Positions 51,501 through 60,291 are shown, counted from the stretch's first letter. The stretch: 64,000 nt of DNA from Acidobacteriota bacterium (GCA_013289825.1 JABCZF010000010.1:62001-126000), one strand, 5' to 3'. Made by a program: numbers and translations. Notes: generated by a model from the sequence alone, not told the origin.

Positions 51501-51778
51501 TTGTCGAAAACAGGCTTGAACGTCGTTCCCCCATTCGAGGATTTCCACACGCCGCCGCTTGCCGACCCAACATAGACAGTGAGCCGCCCGTCTTCTTTTG
51601 TGGCGGCTATCGCCGACACCCGCCCACTCATCGCCGCCGAACCGATGTTTCGAGCGCCGAGACCCGAGATGGAATCCGAGTCGAACTTGGCCTCTTGCGC
51701 CAGCGCGGGCCCAGCCAGAATCGTTAGAGTAGAAATCATCATCGCGGCAACACAGCAGCAACGCATGCATTTGCTCAT
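48575..51778 (-). CDS. Secreted Asp-box (BNR/VPS10-like) beta-propeller protein, second paralogue
   Basis: The 1067-residue protein has a signal peptide (MRCCCVAAMMISTLTILAGPALA, cleaved after AQ) and about eleven Asp-box repeats, for example KTTDGGKTWYRI, RSEDGGKSWEER and KTTDYGKTWTPI. Shared blocks such as HGDFHDVWVNPDNTDHLI and VVATHGRGIWIVDDITPL match the protein at 3454-6870 (HGDFHAMWIDPADSNHVI, VLATHGRSIWIFDDMTPI), so the two are paralogues. The C-terminal third is helical, without the Lys/Glu linker of the other copy. The start is ATG 51778 with GAGGAA upstream; the frame is open to 51859. Ligand or activity is unknown. Confidence 0.9.
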   Translation of the reverse strand: MSKCMRCCCVAAMMISTLTILAGPALAQEAKFDSDSISGLGARNIGSAAMSGRVSAIAATKEDGRLTVYVGSASGGVWKSSNGGTTFKPVFDKEAVQSIGALAIDPQAPKTIWAGTGESWTRNSVSIGNGIYKSTDGGDSWTNMGLPNSERISKIIVDPKDGNTVYACVPGKLWSDSEDRGVYKTTDGGKTWYRILKGANLSTGCSMISMSAQNPKVLFAGMWDFRRKGWTFRSGGENPKATSGSGFFQTADGGTTWTELDENSAKGLPAKPWGRIAVTIAPSKPNVVYALIESTRSALFRSEDGGKSWEERDRSNWMVWRPFYFANVIVDPKNENKVYKPDLILILSEDGGKSFSAVANGAHGDFHDVWVNPDNTDHLIAGDDGGIWYSYDSGNTWWKGNNLPISQFYHVSTDNADPYHVFGGLQDNSVWMGDSQYPGGITNGRWENLGGGDGFWAFPDPADASYVYAESQGGFVARVNRSTLEARFIQPEPNYGEKKLRFNWNTPIHMSSKEKGTIYIGAQFLFRSRDHGQSWERISPDLTTNDPEKQKQEESGGVTVDNSYAETHTTIYSISESPRDGQTIWVGTDDGNLQVTRDGAKSWTNVVGNVPNLPKASWVSWVEASLYEAGTAYAALDRHTFGDMEPHVFKTTDYGKTWTPIVDAGSGVRGYAHVIKEDTVRPDLLFLGTEFGLWISLDGGKHWAQYKGHDFPTVAVRDIVVHSRESDLVVATHGRGIWIVDDITPLRKLTPEVLAQEAVFLQAKPAQQRLQANGGWVEGSAVFTGPNPPDAALITYYQSKRHIFGKMKLEILDSQGKVVDTLPPNSRRGISRVEWPMRLKAPHVPPAATAAFEAAQGPRVLPGTYTVKMTRGKETYTTQLDVVLDPRAKFTQEDRKMEFDAAMRLHRLLGDMSFDVDRINGVHDALLLRSGRVKGDAALGKRLQELAEKVEAMRKKIVATTEGGALTGEERIREKTTGLYGAILNYEGRPTDYQTARIDSLKKELEDVADEFEAFVTKELPAMNKSLSQKKLEPIQPIDRKTWDAADADAGSAGTGGNRNFRRGERD

Positions 51779-51887
51779 ATCGAAGAATTCCTCAAAAGTA
51801 GAGTAGAACCCACGGCTGTCCCGGTTAAAAACATTCATGGATATTCGGACGTCCGACAAGCATTTTTGCCTGTCCGCTCGACAAGAT

Positions 51888-52691
51888 TCACTTCCCAGCG
51901 GGCGGCGCCTTGGTTTCCGGCTTCGATGCGGGCATGGAGAAAACCGCGTCTTCCAGCGGCACGTTCTGCTCGATCTTCTCGACTGAGATCTGCGTGCGCG
52001 ACGAACTGCCTTTTTGCGCCTGCTCGACAGTAAACGGATAATAAATTCCGTTCACCTGTTCGTAGTCCCCGTAGTACAGCTCCGACTCCTGCAGCGCCCC
52101 GCGTATTGTCGTTTGAATCTCCACCTTCAATTCCAGATACGAATCCGCGTCGAGATAGTAGTAGCGCACGTCTCCGTTCTTCATGCTCAGCTTGATCTTG
52201 AAACAATCCGTTCCTTCCATCGAGTCGTGTCCCACGAGTTCCGCTTTATGCCCCTTTTCCTTGTACTCCATCAAGGGCCCATCCATATCCGCGTCCACGG
52301 CGAGGTTCTTTAAATCGTCCTGCGACAGCAGTTCCGGATCCTTCCGCCCGTTGAAAGGAGAAATCTGCCACCCCGTTTTGCCGTCATAAGCCTGCACTTG
52401 CGCCAACCCCTGGATGATGATTTCTTCCCGCACCTTGTCCGGGCGTTTGTTTTCCTGGCGAAATTCCGCTCGAAACGATCCCTGCGTTAGCTTCGAACTG
52501 GTGCGCAAACTGCGCATCGACTTCAGCTTTTCCGCTCCGCCGCGCGCCTGAATATTCTTCCCGACCACCTCATCCACAGTCTGCCCACCAGCGCCGAGAG
52601 AAAAGCATGCGCCTGCCGCCAGTAATAGAAGGCAGAAACGGAAAGCCCAGCCCAGCGCAGCCCATGGCCTCGCAACCAAATGTACTTTCAT
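51888..52691 (-). CDS. LolA-like outer-membrane lipoprotein-sorting family protein
   Basis: A 267-residue protein with an N-terminal signal peptide (FRFCLLLLAAGACFSLGAGG) and a LolA/LppX-like fold. TVDEVVGKNIQARGGAEKLKSM is the common opening of this group, and later strands include YYLDADSYLELKVEIQ and VNGIYYPFTVEQ. Proteins of this type sit in the periplasm and bind acyl chains; the group beginning with GGxEKL is broad and its cargo is not known. It is upstream of the Asp-box gene on the same strand, with 109 bases between, so co-transcription is possible. Confidence 0.8.
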   Translation of the reverse strand: MKVHLVARPWAALGWAFRFCLLLLAAGACFSLGAGGQTVDEVVGKNIQARGGAEKLKSMRSLRTSSKLTQGSFRAEFRQENKRPDKVREEIIIQGLAQVQAYDGKTGWQISPFNGRKDPELLSQDDLKNLAVDADMDGPLMEYKEKGHKAELVGHDSMEGTDCFKIKLSMKNGDVRYYYLDADSYLELKVEIQTTIRGALQESELYYGDYEQVNGIYYPFTVEQAQKGSSSRTQISVEKIEQNVPLEDAVFSMPASKPETKAPPAGK

Positions 52692-52761
52692 AGGATTCAC
52701 CCCAAAACGCATCCAAATCCAAACGGAAGGAGCCCCCAGCGCCGACCATTATATCCACAAG

Positions 52762-53910
52762 CTACGTTTTACCGTTGCGCCTATACGCCAGATTGACCAT
52801 CTGCCCGGCGCGGGCTGCGGCGACCCCCGTCTCGACTGGCGCGTTAGGCTCTTTGCGGTTCCTGATGCAGTCGAAGAAATTCTGCATGTGGTCGATGGTG
52901 CCGTCGCGGAAGCTGTCTGCCTTGAGAACCGGATTTTCTCGGCCTGGCACGCCTTCGTGATAGACGCTAAAGCCGCTCCGGTTAAGCTTCATGGTTGCCT
53001 CCGTGCCGCGGAATTCGAGACCCCCGTCGTCGATCGAGGAGGCCATCATGCCCTCGTAGACGACATCGAAACCGGGATAGCGGAGAGCGGCCTGAACGGT
53101 GTCGGGACAATCCCATTGCTCGAAGATGTATTTGTCGGCGAGCATCTGCGCCTCGCGCGCCTGGTCGGATTTCATGGCCCAGTGCACGACGTCGATCCAG
53201 TGAGTGAAGAGATCGGTCATGGCGCCGCCCCCAAAGTTCCAGAACCAGCGCCACCGGTGAAACTTCTCTTCGCTGAAGGGCTGATCGGGAGCGCCGCCAA
53301 GCCACTGCTTCCAATCGAGGGCCTGGAGGTCGATGGGCTTGCGCGCCCCGAAATCCTGATAGTTCTGCCACCAATAGGTCCTGACTTGGGGGACGCGCCC
53401 GAGGCTACCCCCCTGAATGAGCTCGACGGCATCGCGAAAGTGGCTCCAGCTGCGCTGCTGCATGCCGCATTGAAGTATCTGCTTGCTGGAGCGGACCGCA
53501 CGGGCGAGGGTGGCGCCTTCTTCCAGGGTGTGCGTGACCGGTTTTTCAAGATAAACATCTTTGCCGGCTGCCAGGGCGTCGACCGCCATGCGCACATGCC
53601 AGTGGTCGGGAGAGGCGATAAAGACGGCGTCGATCTCTTGCTGGAGGACTTCGTGAAAATCCAAGTGGGTGCTCGCGATTCCGTTGGAGCGTTCCTTGAT
53701 GGCGTCGCGGCGCGGCGCATAAACGTCGCTCACCGCGACGATTTGATAGCGGCCGGCCTTGTCGGCCGCATTGAGCAGGTCGCCCATACGGCCGCCTGCT
53801 CCGATAACTCCGATGCGCAGAGTGTCGTTGGCGCCAAGCACTCGGCTTGACGCAAGAGCGGTGAGCCCGCCGGCGATGAGAAAGCTGCGACGATTGGGTG
53901 GATATTGCAT
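52762..53910 (-). CDS. Gfo/Idh/MocA-family oxidoreductase with Tat signal
   Basis: The 382-residue protein begins with a twin-arginine signal (PNRRSFLIAGGLTALASSRVLGA) and has a Rossmann domain (RIGVIGAGGRMGDLL). EKPVTHTLEEG is the family's Lys-containing motif, and the C-terminal substrate domain includes GGGAMTDLFTHWIDVVHW. Family members oxidise or reduce sugars or related polyols with NAD(P). Tat-exported members are typical of planctomycetes and acidobacteria and are thought to act on extracytoplasmic sugars, with cofactor loaded before export. Starts at 53919 and 53970 are also in frame; 53910 places the Arg pair near the N-terminus. Confidence 0.88.
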   Translation of the reverse strand: MQYPPNRRSFLIAGGLTALASSRVLGANDTLRIGVIGAGGRMGDLLNAADKAGRYQIVAVSDVYAPRRDAIKERSNGIASTHLDFHEVLQQEIDAVFIASPDHWHVRMAVDALAAGKDVYLEKPVTHTLEEGATLARAVRSSKQILQCGMQQRSWSHFRDAVELIQGGSLGRVPQVRTYWWQNYQDFGARKPIDLQALDWKQWLGGAPDQPFSEEKFHRWRWFWNFGGGAMTDLFTHWIDVVHWAMKSDQAREAQMLADKYIFEQWDCPDTVQAALRYPGFDVVYEGMMASSIDDGGLEFRGTEATMKLNRSGFSVYHEGVPGRENPVLKADSFRDGTIDHMQNFFDCIRNRKEPNAPVETGVAAARAGQMVNLAYRRNGKT

Positions 53911-54094
53911 GGCGACCATTCTAGCGAGTAGCGCTCCACGGGGAAAGTGGCTGGCTTCTGCGCCACCCACCCAAGATCCTAGGTTCGCTCTAAACTCACT
54001 GCACGCGCGCTCCGTGCTAGACTATTATTTTCTAGGTTAGTTATCGTCTGCGTTGGTAACTCATACGGTCCTGGTCTTGGATGTGGAGCTCTTG

Positions 54095-57000
54095 GTGCCC
54101 AGACTCTTCCCGTGTTTTCGGCCTCTTGGATTCCTGGCCTTACTCGTTCTTATCGCTGACCATTCCGTGCTTGCGCAATCCTCCTCCGTCTCCACCGTTG
54201 CGCAACCTGTCGATAACAGCCCGCTGGTCACTCTGAAGGGCAACGTGCACCCGCTCGCCCAGGCTCGCTTCGACCGAGGCGCGGTCCCTGACTCATTTCC
54301 CGCGGAACGCCTGTTTCTGATCCTTCAGCGTTCTCCGGAGCAAGAGACCGCACTTCGGCAATTCATTCAGGACGCGCATAGACCGGACAGTCCCAGCTTT
54401 CACAAATGGCTCACCCCGGAACAGTTCGGCAAACTGTACGGACCGGAGGACTCCCAAGTCGCAGCCGTTGCTGGCTGGCTGCTAATGCAGGGTTTTACTA
54501 TCACCCGGGTAACCAAAGGCAAGACGGCCATAGAATTTAGCGGCACCGCCGGACAACTACGCAAAGCCTTCCGTACAGAAATCCACACCTACCTCGTCAA
54601 CGGTGTGGCGCACCACGCGAATAACCTCGATCCTCAGATTCCCGCCGCACTCGCTCCGCTGGTCGCCGGCCTAACTTCGCTCAACGATTTTCTTCCGAAG
54701 TCCTACGCTATTTTCCTCGGCAATGATTTGTACAATCCCAAGACGCACGTATGGACCCCACAGTGGACATGGTCGGGGAGTAGCAGCCCTCCGGCGTTGG
54801 CCCTGGCCCCGGCTGATTTCGCAGTCCAGTATAATCTCAACCCGCTTTACAGCGCGGGCATCAACGGAAGCGGTGTCACCATCGGAATTATCGGCGCGTC
54901 GGATGTCGACCCGGCCGCTATCGCCAACTCTCGTTCCTTTTTTGGACTTCCCCCAGGAAAGCTGAATGTCGTCATCGATGGCAGCGATCCCACCCCCGGT
55001 TCAGGAAACTGGGCCACAGGCGAGTCGTATCTGGATGTTGAGGTTGCCGGCGCGGTAGCCCCGGGCGCCATCATCAATCTATATACTGCGGCTGACACCT
55101 CTGTTCAGTCCGGTCTTCTTTTAGCGGCGCAGCGCGCTGTCGACGACGACCAAGCCTCGGTCCTCAGCACCAGCTACGGCACTTGCGAACAACAACTGGG
55201 TTCTTCCGGAAACCAATTCTGGACCGCACTTTGGGAGCAGGCCGCCGCTCAGGGACAAACGTCATTTGTGTCTGCCGGTGACGGCGGCTCGGCGGGTTGC
55301 GATAACTTTGGCATCCCGCAGCCGGCACAGAATGGCCTCGCTGTGAACGGTTTCTCCTCTACTGCCTGGAACATCTCCGTAGGGGGCACGGATTTCTTTT
55401 ATAGCTCTTACAAGGAAGCCTCCAGTGCGCAGTTGGCACAGATTTCCACTTACTGGAACTTGACCGCCACGGCCCTGCCAGCAGAATCGCTTCTCCAACC
55501 TGTTCCCGAGCAGCCCTGGAATCTCGCCTTTGGACTGAATCTCTATGATGGCGGCGTTTATAACCCGGGTACGTTTGGGCCCACGATCGTTGCCGGCAGT
55601 GGCGGCGCGAGCGAACTATACGCAAAACCTGCGTGGCAATCCGGAGTTGGTGTGCCATCGGACAGTGCGCGGGATCTCCCTGATGTATCCCTGTTCGCAT
55701 CCGGTGGCGGGAACGGAAGCTTTTATCCGGTTTGTGTTGGTCCATACAGTTGCATGCCGGAGACCAGTGGTTTTTACCAGATCGCCGCTGTCGGCGGCAC
55801 GTCGGCTTCTTCACCCGCCATGGCGGGGATCATGGCCCTTATTAACCAGAAATATGGCCCGCAGGGACAAGCCAATTTCGTTCTCTATCCGCTTGCCGCC
55901 CAGCATCCCGCTGTTTTCCACGACATCACACTCGGCAGCAACGACGTGCCCTGCGTGCCGGGCCCGCCAGACTGCACGGCGAGCGCGCTAAACGACAACA
56001 CGAAAGGTTTCTTGACTCTGGGCCACTACGCTGCGACTACGGGGTATGATCAAGCCACTGGCCTCGGTAGCGTGGACGCCAATCTGCTCTTCACCTACTG
56101 GAATTCGGTGAGTTTCCAACCTTCGCACACAACGCTAAGCCTCAGTCAAACGAGCTTTTCCCATGGCACCCCCATCCCACTGAACGTCGCGGTTAGCGGA
56201 AATGGCGGCACGCCATCGGGTGACATTGGTTTTGCCATGACTCCCAGCCCCGGCAGCGACACGAGCCTGGCTGAACTTACACTCAAGAATGGCGCGGCCT
56301 CTGCCACAGTCAACAACCTCCCCGGTGGCCAATACCAAATCACCGCGAAATACACCGGCGACACTATTTTCGCCCCTAGCAACTCAACTCCTGTCGCTCT
56401 CAATATCACGGCCGAGCCCAGCGCCATCTCCATCTCCGGAAACTCTTGGAGCAATACCAGCAACGCATTCGTACCGCTCTCCAATGGCGGCACTTACCCA
56501 TACGGCGCTTACATTGCCATCGATGCGCAGCCTCGTGGCGCCAGCGTTCCCGCAGGTTCACTCGACGGTTTGACGACTGGAACTATCAGCTTCACAGATT
56601 CGACAAGCGGTGGCTCCGTGACTTCCGGACCGGTGAGCATCCTAAGCAAGGGTCTAGCGGAATGGCTGCCTCCTCTCAGCTTTCCGGTAGGAACGAATAG
56701 CGTGACTGCCAGCTACTCCGGCGATTCCAGTTTCCAGTCGTCCTCCAGCTCCACGCCGTTCACCATCACGGTCACCAAGGCGCAGCCCGTCGCTTTCCTC
56801 GACGCTAAGCCATCTCCCGTCTCCCTCGGTTCGCCAACGACGCTAAACGCGTTAGTGGGTGCCAATTATGCCAGCCCGCTTCCCCCGCCTCCTTATTCCA
56901 CCTTCGGTTTCTCGTCTCCTGCTTCCCCCACTGGCACGGTCACGTTCTCTTTCGGAAGCTCCGTGCTCGGAACCGTACCCATGGTTCCCTTCTCTAACAA

Positions 57001-58024
57001 CGTCTATAATTCTCAGGCGACTCTCAACATCAGCAGCTTACCGCTGGGTACGGATGCCGTCACCGCCAGCTACGGCGGCGACGCCAACTATCTTTCCTCC
57101 ACGTCCTCCTTCAATGTCGTCGTTGAGCAGCCACCCACCCTTTCGGCGAGCGCCACTCCGAGCTCAATCAATCAAGCTGAGTTCACTGAAATTATTGCCA
57201 CCGTTACGGGTGTGCACGGTCAGCCAGTTCCCACGGGCACCGTAAACTTCTTCGCCGTCGGGGCCGGCTCGGACTGGAGCGACAGTGAACCGCTCAAGAA
57301 TGGCACCGCGACATCGATGGCCCTGTCAGGCGGCCATTTCGCCCCTGGCAATATCTCAGTCGATGTCTCTTACCCCGGTGACTCCACTTATGGTCCCGGA
57401 GACGTGAGCGCGTCTTTGACGGTCACGCAGGGCACCACGCCGCCGTTTGGTCTCAGTGCGACACCAGTGACGATCGCATCCCCGGGCGCAACGACTGCCA
57501 ATACCTCGACCATTGGGGTCACCCCGAATAACGGGTTCACGGGTGCTGTGTATATAACGTGCGCGCTGGCGGCTTCGCCGAAGGGAGCACAGCTCTCTCC
57601 CACGTGCACTCTTCAGACTTCGGTCAATGTCACGGGAGCGAGCACGGTTAACGCCACGATGACCATCAACTCGACTGCCGCCACTTCCAGCGCGCTCGTC
57701 TCGGGCCCGCGGAATTGGTTATTGCTGAAAACGCAGTGGCGGCTTGCCGCAAACGCAGGAGCGATGATTTCCATATTGCTCCTGCTGGGGTTCCTCGCCC
57801 AAGGCCGGAGCAAGCAACGCCTGGCCAGCTTCCTCTGCCTATATGCGGTTCTCGTCGGTCTCGGCGGGTGCGGCGGGGCAAGCAGCAACAGCGGCGGTGG
57901 CGGAGGCGGAGGCCTCTCGAATCCCAGCACGACTCCAGGGAATTACGCCTTCGTCGTAAATGCCTCGTTCACTCCAAACGGCGCCAGCCAGGTCCAGACC
58001 ACGGTGGCCGTCACAATTCAGTAG
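54095..58024 (+). CDS. S53 family peptidase (sedolisin/kumamolisin) with Ig-like repeats
   Basis: The 1309-residue protein has a signal peptide, a pro-kumamolisin domain (about residues 35-190) and an S53 catalytic domain. Catalytic Glu310 and Asp314 are in GESYLDVE, the oxyanion Asp396 in SAGDGGSAG and nucleophile Ser570 in GGTSASSPA. The domain ends near GLGSVDANLLF. Four or five Ig-like beta domains with YSGDSSF/YGGDANY/YPGDSTY motifs follow, then a membrane helix (AGAMISILLLLGFLA) and a Gly-rich tail. Sedolisins are acid-active secreted serine-carboxyl endopeptidases. The start is GTG 54095 with GGAG at good spacing; TTG 54053 is also possible. Confidence 0.9.
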   Translation: MPRLFPCFRPLGFLALLVLIADHSVLAQSSSVSTVAQPVDNSPLVTLKGNVHPLAQARFDRGAVPDSFPAERLFLILQRSPEQETALRQFIQDAHRPDSPSFHKWLTPEQFGKLYGPEDSQVAAVAGWLLMQGFTITRVTKGKTAIEFSGTAGQLRKAFRTEIHTYLVNGVAHHANNLDPQIPAALAPLVAGLTSLNDFLPKSYAIFLGNDLYNPKTHVWTPQWTWSGSSSPPALALAPADFAVQYNLNPLYSAGINGSGVTIGIIGASDVDPAAIANSRSFFGLPPGKLNVVIDGSDPTPGSGNWATGESYLDVEVAGAVAPGAIINLYTAADTSVQSGLLLAAQRAVDDDQASVLSTSYGTCEQQLGSSGNQFWTALWEQAAAQGQTSFVSAGDGGSAGCDNFGIPQPAQNGLAVNGFSSTAWNISVGGTDFFYSSYKEASSAQLAQISTYWNLTATALPAESLLQPVPEQPWNLAFGLNLYDGGVYNPGTFGPTIVAGSGGASELYAKPAWQSGVGVPSDSARDLPDVSLFASGGGNGSFYPVCVGPYSCMPETSGFYQIAAVGGTSASSPAMAGIMALINQKYGPQGQANFVLYPLAAQHPAVFHDITLGSNDVPCVPGPPDCTASALNDNTKGFLTLGHYAATTGYDQATGLGSVDANLLFTYWNSVSFQPSHTTLSLSQTSFSHGTPIPLNVAVSGNGGTPSGDIGFAMTPSPGSDTSLAELTLKNGAASATVNNLPGGQYQITAKYTGDTIFAPSNSTPVALNITAEPSAISISGNSWSNTSNAFVPLSNGGTYPYGAYIAIDAQPRGASVPAGSLDGLTTGTISFTDSTSGGSVTSGPVSILSKGLAEWLPPLSFPVGTNSVTASYSGDSSFQSSSSSTPFTITVTKAQPVAFLDAKPSPVSLGSPTTLNALVGANYASPLPPPPYSTFGFSSPASPTGTVTFSFGSSVLGTVPMVPFSNNVYNSQATLNISSLPLGTDAVTASYGGDANYLSSTSSFNVVVEQPPTLSASATPSSINQAEFTEIIATVTGVHGQPVPTGTVNFFAVGAGSDWSDSEPLKNGTATSMALSGGHFAPGNISVDVSYPGDSTYGPGDVSASLTVTQGTTPPFGLSATPVTIASPGATTANTSTIGVTPNNGFTGAVYITCALAASPKGAQLSPTCTLQTSVNVTGASTVNATMTINSTAATSSALVSGPRNWLLLKTQWRLAANAGAMISILLLLGFLAQGRSKQRLASFLCLYAVLVGLGGCGGASSNSGGGGGGGLSNPSTTPGNYAFVVNASFTPNGASQVQTTVAVTIQ

Positions 58025-58033
58025 CCCGCTCGC

Positions 58034-58696
58034 TCACCACACCATAAAATTCGCGAGCTCCCCAAAGCGCTCGAGATAAATGTCCGCTGGATGCGCTCCG
58101 CGGTCATGCACTCCAAATCCATAGTTCACCGCTGCAGCCAACGTGCCCGCGTTCCGCGCTGTCTGCACGTCCACTTCGGAATCGCCCACCAGCAGCACCT
58201 CACTTGGCTCCGCGCCCAATTCACGCAAGATTGTCCGTGCGCCCAGCGGATCAGGCTTTTTCGTCTCGAAGCTGTTTCCACCATAGATCGCTCGAAAGTA
58301 TTTCGAAAGCCCCATCGCGTCCAGAATCCGCACGCTGATCCGCACCGGCTTGTTCGTCAAAACCGTCATCGGTATGCTGGCCAGTTTTTCCAGCGTCTCC
58401 GGCACTCCCGGATACGCGCACGTCGTGTCCATTTTGTGCAGCTCGTAATAGCTCAAGAAAAATTGCAGCGCCCGCTGCCGTTCCTCTTCCGTGCAGCCAT
58501 CTCCAAGCGCCCTAGTCACGAGTTGCGGCGCGCCGTGCCCGATATAACCGGAAATCGTTTCTTCCGCCAGCTCCCGACGCCCCAATTCACGCAACATCGC
58601 ATTCACCGAGTGAATCAAATCCTGTTTCGAATCGATCAGCGTCCCATCCAAATCGAAAATCAGCGCGCGCACTTTACTAAGTTTCGGGTCAGCCAT
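58034..58696 (-). CDS. HAD-family phosphatase (phosphoglycolate phosphatase-like)
   Basis: A 220-residue haloacid-dehalogenase protein. Motif I is FDLDGTLID, with the Asp pair at 15 and 17. Motif II Thr is in MTVLTNKP, and motifs III/IV lie in KKPDPLG and LLVGDSEVDVQTARNAG. The helical cap after motif I (HSVNAMLRELG, GYIGHGAPQLV) is of the Gph/PGP type. It hydrolyses a small phosphate ester, perhaps 2-phosphoglycolate. Its 5' end and upstream region have a decayed second copy at 44795-44909. It is convergent with the S53 peptidase gene, 9 bases away. Confidence 0.88.
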   Translation of the reverse strand: MADPKLSKVRALIFDLDGTLIDSKQDLIHSVNAMLRELGRRELAEETISGYIGHGAPQLVTRALGDGCTEEERQRALQFFLSYYELHKMDTTCAYPGVPETLEKLASIPMTVLTNKPVRISVRILDAMGLSKYFRAIYGGNSFETKKPDPLGARTILRELGAEPSEVLLVGDSEVDVQTARNAGTLAAAVNYGFGVHDRGAHPADIYLERFGELANFMVW

Positions 58697-59297
58697 GAAT
58701 CCTTCATCTTAATATGCCTTCCCCCGTTTCGCCGCCCCGGCGCGATTTTTAACGCCTCAAGAAAGCTGTACTAAAGAATGCGTTGTGTCGTTTGTCAGAA
58801 TGGTCCCCCACTTCGCTCAAACTAGTGGATTTGTCGCTCGGCACAAAACTCAACCGGAGATCAACCCCACCTAGCCCACACCTCGCCCAGATTCACCCCT
58901 TCCAGGCGTTTCGCTACAACCCGCAGCGGGTCCCGTTCGAAGGCGTCCGGACACAGCCTTACGACAAGATTTCTCCCGCGATGCAGGACAACTACAACGC
59001 CGCCGATGCGCATAATCTAGTCGCGATCGAAAAGGCCGCATCTATCCGACAGACAATCCGCAAAACAAATGTCTACACGCGCGCCGCCGCCGCGCTGGAT
59101 CCGCGAAAACATGGTCGTACAAGATCCAGTCTCCCTCTTCTTACGCCTACACGCAGGAATACACGGTGCCCGGCACCAGCCTGAAACGCACTCGCCGCGG
59201 TTCGATCGGCTCCGGAAGACTTGAAGACTATTCCGCCGGCGCAGCCCCATCCCTAGCTTCACCGTTTCACTCTTGTGGGCCCTCTCTGGTACCAAAA
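58585..59297. repeat. Duplicated block, copy B (HAD gene intact, DUF1015 decayed)
   Basis: Direct-repeat partner of 44795-45490. It starts inside the intact HAD gene, crosses the divergent intergenic region and ends in a broken DUF1015 reading frame near CTCTCTGGTACCAAA (59283-59297), which matches CTCTCTGGTCCCAAG of copy A. Confidence 0.85.
58882..59297 (+). pseudogene. Decayed 5' part of a DUF1015 gene
   Basis: The sequence matches the first 135 codons or so of the DUF1015 gene at 45086. The start codon is replaced by CTC (58882), and the first 50 codons remain readable (FQAFRYNPQRVPFE, QPYDKISPAMQ). A base is lost near 59040 and one gained near 59065, which shifts and restores the frame (NVYTRAAAALD). 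A deletion of about eight bases then breaks it for good near 59100. Similarity continues in other frames to 59297 and then stops. It lies in the 782-base gap between the HAD gene and the exported protein at 59479; the remaining 180 bases show only short imperfect inverted repeats. Confidence 0.85.
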
Positions 59298-59478
59298 AAG
59301 TGAAAAATTAACTCCCCTGTTTTCAAACCCTTCCACACTCTTTGGGGAAGGTGTATAAGGGCCCCTAGCTGCCCCCTGCGGTATTGCTTGAAACCCCTAC
59401 TCCAGATGGCGCATCCTTATAAGATGTAAGATGTAGGTGCAAGAAAGGCCCGGCGGCCCGGGAACCCAGGTGCTCACC

Positions 59479-60267
59479 ATGCGCCGTTTCTTGATTGCTA
59501 TTGCTTCGCTCGCCGTTCTTCCCGCGATGGCTTCCGCACAAGGTAGAGGAATGACGTCTGGAATGGCCCGGGCAGCCATAGCTGCGCCTGCCCCGCATGT
59601 GGCGATGCATGCTGCGCAACCCAGCAGCGCCCACGTGAGTTCTGGGAGCCACGCTTACGCAGGGTATCCCCGTTTCGTGCGGACGCGCTCGGGTGCGGTG
59701 GTGGCTCGCCCTGCGCCGCGGGTAGGTAGTACAATTCGGAATAATGGCTCCGGGAACTCCGGCCGAGTGCTCCGTTCGCAGGACATAGTGCCTGGGCTGG
59801 GGTTTGATTATGCGCACGTGGCTGCAACGCATCCGCATGGCATTCATGAGCGGGACCGAAGTCGCCGGTTTTCCGGAGCATTTTTCCCGCTCTTTTTCGG
59901 CGGGGGATTCGATGTGCCGCTTTTTCCTGACGATGTACAGGAAGACCCCGCGCCGGAACCCCAACAAGTGGACGCCGGGGAGCCGGAACCAGCGCAAAGG
60001 GCAGGCCGATCTGGGGATTACGAGCCGCGGCAGAACCGCCCGCCAGCGGCGACGCAGGATGTTGCCGAGCCGGAAGCCGAACCGTATGTGTTCGTTCGGG
60101 GCGATGGAACGGTCTTTTTTGCGACCGCCTACGCTTGGGAAAACGGCACGCTTCGCTACATCACGCCTGAGGGATTGCGCCGCACGGTCACCAGAGACAA
60201 GCTCGATCTGGACGCCACACAACAATTCAACGAGCAGCGTGGGCTGAGTTTCCGCTCACCTGTCTGA
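59479..60267 (+). CDS. Exported protein of unknown function
   Basis: The 262-residue protein has a clear signal peptide (MRRFLIAIASLAVLPAMASA). A low-complexity Ala/His/Pro/Ser region follows (about 20-130), then a hydrophobic patch (FFPLFFGGGFDVPLF) and an acidic Pro-rich linker. The last 55 residues form a compact domain beginning EPYVFVRGDGTVFFATAY and continuing with GTLRYITPEGLRRTV. I do not recognise a named family; the C-terminal segment looks like a small beta-rich module. The ATG at 59479 starts the signal peptide. The frame is open from 59437. It is convergent with the CDF transporter gene. Confidence 0.65.
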   Translation: MRRFLIAIASLAVLPAMASAQGRGMTSGMARAAIAAPAPHVAMHAAQPSSAHVSSGSHAYAGYPRFVRTRSGAVVARPAPRVGSTIRNNGSGNSGRVLRSQDIVPGLGFDYAHVAATHPHGIHERDRSRRFSGAFFPLFFGGGFDVPLFPDDVQEDPAPEPQQVDAGEPEPAQRAGRSGDYEPRQNRPPAATQDVAEPEAEPYVFVRGDGTVFFATAYAWENGTLRYITPEGLRRTVTRDKLDLDATQQFNEQRGLSFRSPV

Positions 60268-60291
60268 AATTGCTGCTACCTGTTTGTATCT

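Noticed and set aside
52888..53850. 320-codon plus-strand frame opposite the Gfo/Idh/MocA gene
   Set aside because: The minus strand has a Tat signal, Rossmann motif and family motifs; the plus-strand frame has none.
59315..59440. Short inverted repeats such as CCTTCC/GGAAGG before the exported-protein gene
   Set aside because: Stems are short and no T-run or conserved riboswitch-like core is visible.
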